Origin: Capnocytophaga sp. oral taxon 338 str. F0234
GTDB lineage: Bacteria > Bacteroidota > Bacteroidia > Flavobacteriales > Flavobacteriaceae
DNA: 60,598 nucleotides
NCBI RefSeq assembly: GCF_000192225.1
Contig: NZ_GL872413.1
Coordinates: forward strand, 1,531,584-1,592,181
Reading direction: 5' to 3'
The translations under genes were made by a program, and so were the position numbers. Below the pieces are notes generated by a model. It made no database searches. It was not told the DNA's origin and worked only from the letters and a program-made list of their open reading frames with translations. Position 1 is the first letter of the stretch; every line of letters starts with the position of its first letter. Positions 45,476 through 53,469 of the stretch are shown here, in pieces.

Positions 45476-47221
45476 ATGAGCAAAAATGTATCTGACCAAT
45501 TGGTCGAAATGTTAGTACAAGCAGGCGTAAAAAGAGTATACGCCATTACCGGCGATAGCCTCAACCCTGTGAACGACGCTATCCGTCGCGATGGTCGCCT
45601 TGAGTGGATACACGTGCGCCACGAGGAATCAGCTGCTTATGCAGCCTCTATGGACGCCGAACTAAATGGCATAGGCTGTTGTATGGGAAGCTCAGGACCT
45701 GGACACGTACACCTTATCAACGGACTCTATGATGCCAATCGCTCAGGCAACCCTGTGATTGCTATAGCCAGCACTTGCGCCACCCATAAATTTGGCACCC
45801 ATTGGTTCCAAGAGACCAACCCCTTCTTGCTGTTTCAAGATTGCAGTAAATACGTGTATGTAGCCAATACCCCAAAACAGTTCACCACAATGATGCAACG
45901 CGCCATACAAACGGCTATCAACGAGAAAGGCGTGGCGGTGTTGGGACTCCCAGGTGATGTAGCAGGCGCCGACCTCGAAGAGGTATCTACCGCTACACAA
46001 ACCTTCTTAGCTAAACCTGTGGTACGACCCTCCGATAGTGAACTCGACAAATTGGCAGCCGTATTAAACGACGCTAAAAACAAGAAAATAACCCTTTACT
46101 GCGGTCACGGTTGTCAATATGCTGTGAAAGAAGTAGAACAGCTTGCCGAAACTCTCAAAGCGCCTATCGTCGCCTCTTTCCGTGGTAAAATATTCTTTGA
46201 CCGTACTGATAGCCCTTATATAGCGGGAATGAACGGATTGCTCGGTCACCGTTCTGGCTATGATGCTTGTGCTAAATCCGATGTACTCATAATGCTTGGC
46301 ACCGATTTCCCTTATGCTGAGTTCTTACCTAAGAAAAATACGATTATTCAAATAGATGAACGCCCCGATATCATTGGACGTCGCGCCAAAGTAGATTACG
46401 GCTTTGCAGGCGATGTGAAGGATACAATTATCGCCTTATTGCCTAAACTCAGCCCTCGCACTGACGATAGTTTCCTCAAGGATATTCACAAAGAATATTT
46501 GGAACTCGAAAAATCATTAGATGATTACACCAAAAAGAAAACCGAAGAGAATCAAATAGACCCCGAATATGCGGCTAAACTTTTGGATAAATACGCCGCT
46601 AACGATGCTATTTTCACTGTCGATACAGGTATGAATGTAGTATGGGCAGCGCGCTTTATCAAAGGTACGGGCAAACGTTACCTCACCGGTTCGTTCAACC
46701 ACGGTTCTATGGCAAATGCTCTCCCAATGGCGATTGGTGCAGCGGCTTCCTCCAATGGCAGACAAGTGGTAGCAATGTGTGGTGACGGCGGTCTATCAAT
46801 GCTCTTGGGCGATTTGGCTACCCTAATGCAATACCAATACCCTGTGAAAATATTTGTGTTCAACAACCGTTCGCTCGCAATGGTAAAACTCGAAATGGAA
46901 GTATCGGGCTACCTCGATTGGCAAACCAATATGGTAAACCCACCTTTCGACAAACTCGCCGAGTTGATGAACATCAAAGGCTATGAAGTGCGCAAAACCG
47001 AAGACCTCGAAGCCACCGTAAAAGCAGCTTTCGAGCACGACGGGCCTACTTTGGTGAATATCTACACCAATCGCGATACCTTAGCGATGCCTCCTCATGT
47101 TACCTTCGATCAGATGAAAGGCTTTGCTACTAATGTCATCAAAAAAATAGGACAAGGTGATTTTTCAAATGCAAAAGACAGTATTGCCAATAGTATGAAA
47201 CATATCAAAGATGTGTTCTAA
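45476..47221 (+). CDS. poxB: Pyruvate oxidase/pyruvate dehydrogenase (quinone), ThDP-dependent
   Basis: The product is 581 residues. Domains in order: ThDP PYR domain with catalytic Glu50 in WIHVRHEESAAY, a central FAD-binding domain (about 185-330), and the ThDP PP domain with the GDGGLSMLLGDLATLMQYQ...NN motif. The C-terminal tail (about 540-581) is in the position of the E. coli PoxB lipid-binding peptide. It oxidises pyruvate to acetate and CO2, feeding electrons to the quinone pool; acetolactate synthase-type activity is less likely. Codon use is unlike its neighbours (many CGC, GGC and ACC), suggesting acquisition, although it has a native-type promoter. Confidence 0.9.
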   Translation: MSKNVSDQLVEMLVQAGVKRVYAITGDSLNPVNDAIRRDGRLEWIHVRHEESAAYAASMDAELNGIGCCMGSSGPGHVHLINGLYDANRSGNPVIAIASTCATHKFGTHWFQETNPFLLFQDCSKYVYVANTPKQFTTMMQRAIQTAINEKGVAVLGLPGDVAGADLEEVSTATQTFLAKPVVRPSDSELDKLAAVLNDAKNKKITLYCGHGCQYAVKEVEQLAETLKAPIVASFRGKIFFDRTDSPYIAGMNGLLGHRSGYDACAKSDVLIMLGTDFPYAEFLPKKNTIIQIDERPDIIGRRAKVDYGFAGDVKDTIIALLPKLSPRTDDSFLKDIHKEYLELEKSLDDYTKKKTEENQIDPEYAAKLLDKYAANDAIFTVDTGMNVVWAARFIKGTGKRYLTGSFNHGSMANALPMAIGAAASSNGRQVVAMCGDGGLSMLLGDLATLMQYQYPVKIFVFNNRSLAMVKLEMEVSGYLDWQTNMVNPPFDKLAELMNIKGYEVRKTEDLEATVKAAFEHDGPTLVNIYTNRDTLAMPPHVTFDQMKGFATNVIKKIGQGDFSNAKDSIANSMKHIKDVF

Positions 47222-47242
47222 ATAAGTAAATTAAAAATACAG

Positions 47243-47278
47243 AAAAGTAGGGGTGATATCTCATCTCTACTTTTTTTT
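47243..47278 (+). terminator. Terminator of poxB
   Basis: Arms AAGTAGGGGTGA and TCATCTCTACTT pair with one G-T wobble and one mismatch, then an 8-base T run. Confidence 0.8.
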
Positions 47279-47294
47279 ATAAAACTATGCTGTC

Positions 47295-47464
47295 ATCGCC
47301 ATTATCGCTGTGAGCGATTTAGTTATCGCCATTATCGCTTAAAACAAAGACAAAAAAGAATAAAAATACAAATACAAAAAAGAACAATGAAGACGATGTA
47401 AAAGTTATCGCCTTCATCGCCAACTTTTTAACTTTAGCTATTAAATTATCCACAGCTAATAGCT
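47295..47464. repeat. Repeat-rich spacer after poxB
   Basis: The 347-base gap between poxB and the next gene has no coding frame. It holds seven copies of ATCGCY or its reverse: the 15-mer ATCGCCATTATCGCT at 47295-47309 and again at 47325-47339 (30-base period), with ATCGCT-GTG-AGCGAT forming a palindrome at 47304-47318, and ATCGCC at 47407 and 47416. Two hairpins follow: 47387-47417 (ATGAAGACGAT/ATCGCCTTCAT, one mismatch) and 47436-47464 (AGCTATTA/TAATAGCT), whose loop contains the perfect DnaA-box-like TTATCCACA at 47446-47454. Function unknown. Confidence 0.7.
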
Positions 47465-47486
47465 TTTACTTTAATAAAACTTTAAC

Positions 47487-47517
47487 TTGACAAAACCTCA
47501 AAAATGTTGTACATTTG
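47487..47517 (+). promoter_or_regulatory. Promoter of the nitronate monooxygenase-like gene
   Basis: TTGACA at 47487-47492 and TACATTTG at 47510-47517, 17 bases apart; the ATG is 52 bases downstream. Confidence 0.7.
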
Positions 47518-47568
47518 CAACACTTTTTGATATAGTTTAAGGAAAAGAAACTTGAATTTGCAGTACTG

Positions 47569-48513
47569 ATGAAAACGCGTATTACAGAATTATTTGGTAT
47601 ACAGTATCCTATCATTCAGGGAGGAATGGTGTGGGCAAGTGGTTGGCAGTTAGTAACAGCAGTAAGCAATGCAGGAGGCTTAGGACTGTTGGGCTCTGGA
47701 TCCATGTCCTCAGAGGAATTAAGAGCTCAAATTAGGCAATGCAAGGCTCATACAGTAAAGCCCTTTGGAGTAAACGTTCCTATTATGTATGAAAACAGTG
47801 CTCATACTATGGAAGTGATTATGCAGGAGCATGTTCCTATCGTATTTACTTCAGCAGGTAACCCTACCCTTTGGACCGCTCAATTGCAAGAGAAAGGGAT
47901 TAAGGTAGTACATGTGGTCAGTAGCAGTAAGTTCGCCTTAAAAGCAGCACAGGTAGGAGTAGATGCCATCGTAGCTGAGGGGTTTGAGGCAGGTGGTCAT
48001 AATGGTCGGGAGGAGACCACTTCTTTAGTTCTTATCCCTGAAGTTTGTAAAACAGTAAACATCCCTGTTATCGCAGCAGGAGGAATTGCCACTGGCGAGG
48101 CTATGTACGCTGCAATGGCTCTGGGAGCTGAAGGGATACAAATGGGGAGTAGATTTGTGGCTACAGAAGAAGCCTCAGTTCACCCTCTCTTTAAGAAAGA
48201 AGTCATTAAAGCTAAAGAAGGAGATACGATACTGACCTTAAAGGAATTGTCACCTGTTCGCCTGCTAAAGAACAAGTTCTATGGACAAATAGAAACACTT
48301 TATAACAAGCAGGAAGCTACTACAGAGAACCTTAAACAGTTACTGGGAAAAGGACGTACTCGTTTGGGAATGTATGAAGGCAACCTTGATGAGGGTGAAT
48401 TAGAAATAGGACAAGTAAGTAGCCTTATCCATGAAGTGAAAAGTGTCAGTGCTGTATTTGAGGATATATTGCAAGAGTTTGAACAAACAAAAATAAGAAT
48501 GCAGAGGATATAA
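47569..48513 (+). CDS. Nitronate monooxygenase/FabK-type flavoprotein
   Basis: The product is 314 residues, an FMN TIM barrel. Motifs are YPIIQGGMVWASGWQLVTAVSNAGGLGLLG at the start, AEGFEAGGHNG, and IPVIAAGGIATGEAMYAAMALGAEGIQMGSRF. The family includes nitronate monooxygenases and the enoyl-ACP reductase FabK, and the two are hard to separate by eye; GQVSSLIHEV near residue 285 resembles the FabK-like G-Q-x-x-x-I turn. Substrate uncertain. It is transcribed alone from 47487 and converges on the GT2 gene. Confidence 0.85.
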   Translation: MKTRITELFGIQYPIIQGGMVWASGWQLVTAVSNAGGLGLLGSGSMSSEELRAQIRQCKAHTVKPFGVNVPIMYENSAHTMEVIMQEHVPIVFTSAGNPTLWTAQLQEKGIKVVHVVSSSKFALKAAQVGVDAIVAEGFEAGGHNGREETTSLVLIPEVCKTVNIPVIAAGGIATGEAMYAAMALGAEGIQMGSRFVATEEASVHPLFKKEVIKAKEGDTILTLKELSPVRLLKNKFYGQIETLYNKQEATTENLKQLLGKGRTRLGMYEGNLDEGELEIGQVSSLIHEVKSVSAVFEDILQEFEQTKIRMQRI

Positions 48514-48518
48514 CCCTC

Positions 48519-49274
48519 TCATTCTTCTCCCAAAAGATGACGAATACGCATAGCTAAAACCCCAAAGATAGCTTCTTTGATAATGGAGGCATTCATTTTG
48601 GACTTTCCACGCACACGGTCGGTAAAGACAATGGAGACCTCTGAAAGATGATACTTCTTAATATAAGCTTTGTATTTCATCTCTATTTGAAAGGCATAAC
48701 CTACAAACTTAATTTTATCAAAATCAATACCCTCCAAAACTTCTTTACGATAACAGATAAAGCCAGCAGTAGGGTCTTGTACCCTCATACCTGTGATGAG
48801 TTTCACATAGATAGAGGCACAATAGGAGAGCAATACACGTCTTAGGGGCCAGTTAACCACATTTACCCCCTTAACATAACGAGACCCTATGGCTACATCA
48901 GCATTATTCTCTTTACATTCCTTATATAGGCGTGATAAATCAGTGGGATTATGGGAGAAATCAGCATCCATTTCAAAGAAAAAAGCATATTTTTTTTCAC
49001 TCCTAAGTCCCCAAAGGAAACCATGTATATAAGCGGTTCCTAAACCTGCTTTCTTATCTCTTTGAGTAAGAAATAGGCGGTCGGGAAACTCTTTTTGTAA
49101 TTCCCTGACTCTAAGAGCGGTACCATCTGGAGAATTATCATCCACTATAAGCACATCAAAATGAGGCGCTTGCATAAGAGTTACCCGAATAATACTCTCT
49201 ATATTTTCTATCTCATTATAAGTGGGGATAATCACCAAACTATCTGAGAGGATTTCCACTAAAGAAGTATTCAT
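48519..49274 (-). CDS. Polyprenol monophosphomannose synthase-like glycosyltransferase (GT2)
   Basis: The product is 251 residues, GT-A fold. SLVIIPTYNEIENIESII, LIVDDNSPDGTALRVRELQ, FEMDADFSHNPTDL (DxD-like metal site) and VAIGSRYVKG are GT2 hallmarks, closest to dolichol/polyprenol-phosphate mannosyltransferases. No C-terminal membrane domain is present. It likely transfers a sugar from a nucleotide donor to a polyprenyl phosphate at the inner membrane. Start at Met 49274; the -7 box is at 49291. Confidence 0.88.
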   Translation of the reverse strand: MNTSLVEILSDSLVIIPTYNEIENIESIIRVTLMQAPHFDVLIVDDNSPDGTALRVRELQKEFPDRLFLTQRDKKAGLGTAYIHGFLWGLRSEKKYAFFFEMDADFSHNPTDLSRLYKECKENNADVAIGSRYVKGVNVVNWPLRRVLLSYCASIYVKLITGMRVQDPTAGFICYRKEVLEGIDFDKIKFVGYAFQIEMKYKAYIKKYHLSEVSIVFTDRVRGKSKMNASIIKEAIFGVLAMRIRHLLGEE

Positions 49275-49290
49275 TTTTTAAAATAAAGTG

Positions 49291-49298
49291 CAAAAATA
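49291..49298 (-). promoter_or_regulatory. -7 promoter box for the GT2 gene
   Basis: TATTTTTG on the minus strand, 16 bases before the GT2 ATG. Confidence 0.6.
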
Positions 49299-49392
49299 CA
49301 ACTATGAAAGTTATTATGCAAATGTTTCTTTGGTATGATTTTTGATAGTTCCCCTAACTTCAACATTCAATTTATTCATTAACTATCAATTT

Positions 49393-51354
49393 ATGTCTTC
49401 TTTTCTGTTAAAAAAAAGCACTCTTCCGTATGAGGCACCAGATTTTACACAAATTCACAATGAGGATTTTATACCTGCTTTTCTTGAGGCGATAACTATA
49501 CAGAGTAATCGTATAGAAGAAATTGTTCAAAATAAGACCTCTCCAACCTTTGAGAATACTCTACTCCCTTTGGAAAAGAGTAACATAGAGCTCATGCGTG
49601 TGAGTAACATCTTCTATGCTTTATCAAGTGCACATTCTGATCCTATAATTCATGATACAGAAAAGAAAATTCTACCACGCCTTGCTACTCATCAAGACGA
49701 TATTTTCCTCAACAAAAAGCTCTTCGAACGTATAAAGTTCCTCTATAATAGTCGTGAATCCTTAGCTTTGGATAATGAGTCATACAAGCTTCTTGAATAC
49801 TATTATGACAATTTTGTGCTTAGTGGTGCTAATCTGTCAGATGAACAAAAACAAACTCTTAAAGAAATCAATAGTCAGTTAGCTGCCTTAATGAATGATT
49901 TCAATTTTAATACTTTAGAAGCACGTAAGGAAGCTGCCCTCATTATTTTGGACGAAAAGGACTTAGAAGGACTCTCTCAAGAAGAAAAGAAATCACTTGA
50001 ACAAACTGATGGTTCTTGGAAGATTTCTCTTACCAATACTACCCAACAGCCTATACTCTCTTTGTTAGAGAATGAGCAAATCAGAAAGCGTATCTTTGAA
50101 AAATCATGGAATCGTGCGACTGAAGGAAAGTATACTACAGAAGATATTATATTAAAAATCATAGATTTACGGCAAAAAAAAGCTACCTTATTAGGATATA
50201 GAAACTATGCCGAATGGGCTTTACAAAAAAGTATGGTGAAGACCCCAGAAGCAGTGATAGATTTCTTTGAGAAGGTGATTCCTTCTTCTTCAGAAAAAGT
50301 AAAAGAAGAGCTAAAGACACTTCAGGGCATAGCTCAGAAAACTAAAATAGCACCCTATAATTGGAATTACTATACAGAAAAAGTACGCAAAGGCAAATAT
50401 GACTTAGATGAAAACGAATTAAAGCCCTACTTCGAGCTCTTCAATGTATTAGAAAAAGGAGTTTTCTATGCCGCCACCCTACTCTATGGTATTACTTTCA
50501 AAAAAAGAACTGATTTGCCCGTATATCATCCGGATGTAGTAGTATATGAACTTTTTGAAGAAAAAGGAGATCCTTTAGGTTTGTTCTATGGAGATTTCTT
50601 TGCCCGTGAACAAAAAAGCGGAGGTGCCTGGATGAGTGAATTTGTTACTCCTTCTAAGTTATTGGGACAAAAGCCCGTTATTTACAATGTATGTAACTAT
50701 ACTCCTGCTACTAAAGATCAACCTTGTTTGCTTACTTTTAGTGAAGTAGAGACTCTCTTTCATGAATTTGGGCATGCCCTACATGCTTTTTTCGCCGAGC
50801 AGCAGTATGCCTCTTTAGCAGGAACCGCTGTAGCCAGAGATTTTGTAGAGTTTCCCTCTCAGTTTAATGAAAATTGGGCTCTCTACCCTACCATATTAGC
50901 CAATTACGCTACTGATTATCAAACAAAGAAACCTATAAAAGCTGAACTTATCCAAAAAATAAAGGATTCAAGAGATTTTAACCATGGATATGCCTTTACT
51001 GAAGTATTAGCCTCTTCTTATTTGGATATGAAGTGGCATACCCTTCCTTCTGATAGTAAGATTACTAATGTGACTCTTTTTGAAGAAAAAGCTACCGAAC
51101 GCTTCCCTAAGGAAGTCCCTGTACGCTACCGATCTTCCTATTTTTCACATATTTTTTCAGGAGGTTATGCTGCCAGTTATTATGCTTATCAATATTCAGA
51201 AATACTTGCACATGACATCTATCACTGGTTTGAGGAAAATGGTGGGCTCACCCGAGCCAATGGTGAGCGCTTCCGAAAGAAAATCCTCTCCAAAGGAAAT
51301 ACTATGGATTACCAAAAAATGATAACATCCATGATGAATACCAATAATGATTAA
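49393..51354 (+). CDS. dcp: M3-family metallopeptidase (peptidyl-dipeptidase Dcp-like)
   Basis: The product is 653 residues, mostly helical. The zinc motif HEFGHALHAF (His457, Glu458, His461) with a downstream Glu in the EFPSQFNENWAL segment marks family M3. Typical Dcp features are TLLPLEKSNIELMRVSNIFYALSSAHSDP near the start and FSGGYAASYYAYQYSEILAHD near the end. No signal peptide is seen at the ATG at 49393, so it is probably cytosolic; a TTG at 49342 would add 17 hydrophobic residues but is poorly placed. Oligopeptidase A (PrlC) is the alternative. Confidence 0.9.
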   Translation: MSSFLLKKSTLPYEAPDFTQIHNEDFIPAFLEAITIQSNRIEEIVQNKTSPTFENTLLPLEKSNIELMRVSNIFYALSSAHSDPIIHDTEKKILPRLATHQDDIFLNKKLFERIKFLYNSRESLALDNESYKLLEYYYDNFVLSGANLSDEQKQTLKEINSQLAALMNDFNFNTLEARKEAALIILDEKDLEGLSQEEKKSLEQTDGSWKISLTNTTQQPILSLLENEQIRKRIFEKSWNRATEGKYTTEDIILKIIDLRQKKATLLGYRNYAEWALQKSMVKTPEAVIDFFEKVIPSSSEKVKEELKTLQGIAQKTKIAPYNWNYYTEKVRKGKYDLDENELKPYFELFNVLEKGVFYAATLLYGITFKKRTDLPVYHPDVVVYELFEEKGDPLGLFYGDFFAREQKSGGAWMSEFVTPSKLLGQKPVIYNVCNYTPATKDQPCLLTFSEVETLFHEFGHALHAFFAEQQYASLAGTAVARDFVEFPSQFNENWALYPTILANYATDYQTKKPIKAELIQKIKDSRDFNHGYAFTEVLASSYLDMKWHTLPSDSKITNVTLFEEKATERFPKEVPVRYRSSYFSHIFSGGYAASYYAYQYSEILAHDIYHWFEENGGLTRANGERFRKKILSKGNTMDYQKMITSMMNTNND

Positions 51355-51612
51355 TGTTTGATATAGACTACAAAAATATTTATTTTATGTTCATCTCTCT
51401 ATTATAATAGCTTTCATTTTAATATCATTACAGTTTTCTAATTGGTGAGTTGCTTTCATTGAGTAAGTTGTATAATTAATAAGAAAAGTCGTAAACGATT
51501 GAATTATTAGAAAATATTTTTAAGTATGCTCAAGAAATAAGATTGCCTGCTAACGACTAACCACAGAAGAAGTAAATTAATAATTAACCATGACCATTAA
51601 TAATTAAAAAAA

Positions 51613-53202
51613 GTGTCTTTAGAAACAGAAATACAAAAGCGCCGCACCTTTGGCATCATCTCGCATCCTGATGCAGGAAAAACAACCCTTACCGAAAAAC
51701 TACTCCTCTTTGGAGGAGCTATCCAAGAGGCAGGTGCCGTCAAATCCAATAAAATTAAGAAAGGAGCTACTTCCGACTTTATGGAGATAGAGCGACAAAG
51801 AGGCATCTCTGTAGCTACCTCTGTTTTGGCTTTTAACTATAAAGAGCATAAAATCAATATTTTAGACACTCCTGGACACAAGGATTTTGCTGAAGATACC
51901 TTCCGTACTCTAACGGCAGTGGACAGCGTAATCGTAGTGATTGATGTAGCCAAAGGGGTGGAGGAACAAACCCAAAAACTCGTGGAAGTGTGCCGTATGC
52001 GTAACATTCCTATGATTGTCTTTATCAATAAGCTTGATCGTGAAGGAAAAGACGCTTTTGACCTATTGGACGAAGTGGAACAAAAATTAGGTTTACGCGT
52101 AGCTCCTTTAAGTTTTCCTATTGGAATGGGGTATGATTTTAAAGGTATTTATAATATCTGGGAAAAAAATATCAATCTTTTCTCGGGTGATAGTCGTAAG
52201 AATATTGAGGAAACCATTTCTTTTGATGATATCAATAACTCTGATTTGGAAAAAATTATTTCTGAACGATCTGCACAAAAGCTCCGGGAGGATCTGGAAT
52301 TAGTGTATGAAGTATATCCTACCTTTGATCGTGATGCATACCTCAATGGAACACAACAACCCGTATTCTTTGGTTCTGCTTTGAATAATTTTGGGGTAAG
52401 GGAGCTCTTGGATTGTTTTGTGGAAATAGCTCCTGCACCTCGCCCTAAAGCTAGCGAAGAACGCTTAGTAAGACCAGAAGAGAAGAATTTCTCAGGCTTT
52501 GTATTCAAAATACACGCCAACATGGATCCTAATCACCGTGACCGCTTGGCATTTGTTAAGATTGTTTCAGGTACTTTTGAACGTAACAAACCTTACCTAC
52601 ATACCCGTTTGGGCAAGAAACTCAAGTTCTCCAGCCCTAATGCCTTCTTTGCTGAGAAGAAGGAGATTGTGGACATTTCCTATGCGGGGGACATCGTAGG
52701 TTTACACGATACAGGTAACTTTAAGATAGGAGATACCCTTACCGAAGGTGAAGTATTGCATTTCAAGGGGATACCAAGCTTCTCCCCAGAACATTTCCGC
52801 TATATTAACAATGCTGATCCTCTTAAGTCTAAACAATTAGAAAAAGGAATAGACCAACTTATGGATGAAGGAGTTGCACAACTCTTTACCTTGGACTTTA
52901 ATGGCAGAAAAGTAATAGGAACCGTAGGTGCTCTGCAATATGAGGTTATCCAATACAGATTAGAGCACGAATATGGTGCTAAGTGTAGCTATGAAAATTT
53001 TCCTATTTACAAAGCTTGTTGGGTAGAGGAACCTGAAAATACAAAAGACGCCGATTACTTAGATTTTTTACGTGTCAAACAGAAGTTCTTAGCCCGAGAC
53101 AAACAAGGTCAATTAGTATTCCTTGCTGACTCATCTTTCTCTATTGAGATGGTCAAGCAGAAGTATCCAAACCTAAAATTACACTTTACCTCAGAATTTT
53201 AA
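51613..53202 (+). CDS. prfC: Peptide chain release factor 3
   Basis: The product is 529 residues, a translational GTPase. G1 is SHPDAGKTTLTEK, G2-G3 include ERQRGISV and DTPGHKDF, G4 is INKLDRE. Domains 2-3 follow (LFTLDFNGRKVIGTVGALQYEVIQYRLEHEYG), characteristic of RF3. It recycles RF1 and RF2 from the ribosome. The start is GTG at 51613, with no upstream ATG. The 258 bases before it have no gene; they contain a repeated ATTAATAATTAA motif just upstream and no clear -7 box. Confidence 0.96.
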   Translation: MSLETEIQKRRTFGIISHPDAGKTTLTEKLLLFGGAIQEAGAVKSNKIKKGATSDFMEIERQRGISVATSVLAFNYKEHKINILDTPGHKDFAEDTFRTLTAVDSVIVVIDVAKGVEEQTQKLVEVCRMRNIPMIVFINKLDREGKDAFDLLDEVEQKLGLRVAPLSFPIGMGYDFKGIYNIWEKNINLFSGDSRKNIEETISFDDINNSDLEKIISERSAQKLREDLELVYEVYPTFDRDAYLNGTQQPVFFGSALNNFGVRELLDCFVEIAPAPRPKASEERLVRPEEKNFSGFVFKIHANMDPNHRDRLAFVKIVSGTFERNKPYLHTRLGKKLKFSSPNAFFAEKKEIVDISYAGDIVGLHDTGNFKIGDTLTEGEVLHFKGIPSFSPEHFRYINNADPLKSKQLEKGIDQLMDEGVAQLFTLDFNGRKVIGTVGALQYEVIQYRLEHEYGAKCSYENFPIYKACWVEEPENTKDADYLDFLRVKQKFLARDKQGQLVFLADSSFSIEMVKQKYPNLKLHFTSEF

Positions 53203-53317
53203 AATCATAGTAACTGACCATTACTACTCCTTAGAAAACCTAACAAAAATGTTCAACCTGTTAGACATGCTCTAAAAGAAAATCTATAAAGAGTTTAGAT
53301 AAATTGAATAATTATTC

Positions 53318-53333
53318 TTGGCACATTAATTGC
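53318..53333 (+). promoter_or_regulatory. Putative sigma-54 (-24/-12) promoter of lon
   Basis: TTGGCACATTAATTGC matches the RpoN consensus TGGCAC-N5-TTGC, with GG and GC exactly 10 bases apart. It lies 137 bases before the lon ATG. No TAnnTTTG box is seen in the prfC-lon gap. CCTTGTTACAAGG, a palindrome at 53333-53345, starts at the -12 element's edge and covers the likely start site. Whether the sequence is used is unknown. Confidence 0.6.
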
Positions 53334-53469
53334 CTTGTTACAAGGGTCAGTACTTTACTGTTTACAAGAGCAATTGATTATAAGCAAGTTATGAGAGTTT
53401 TTATTTTTTATCTTAATTATAAACCCAAGAAAGTCGCTGACAAAATTACATAATTATAGCAAATAGAAC

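Noticed and set aside
47295-47421. Possible CRISPR array in the poxB spacer
   Set aside because: Only two copies of a 15-mer occur at 30-base spacing, with the intervening sequence partly the same motif; there are no regular repeats, spacers or cas genes.
47446-47454. Perfect DnaA-box-like TTATCCACA as a replication origin
   Set aside because: Only one such box was seen in this spacer, with no AT-rich unwinding region with further boxes and no dnaA or dnaN nearby.
51355-51612. Small gene or RNA before prfC
   Set aside because: The gap shows no start-to-stop frame of note, no strong hairpin and no -7 box; only a repeated ATTAATAATTAA motif near its end.
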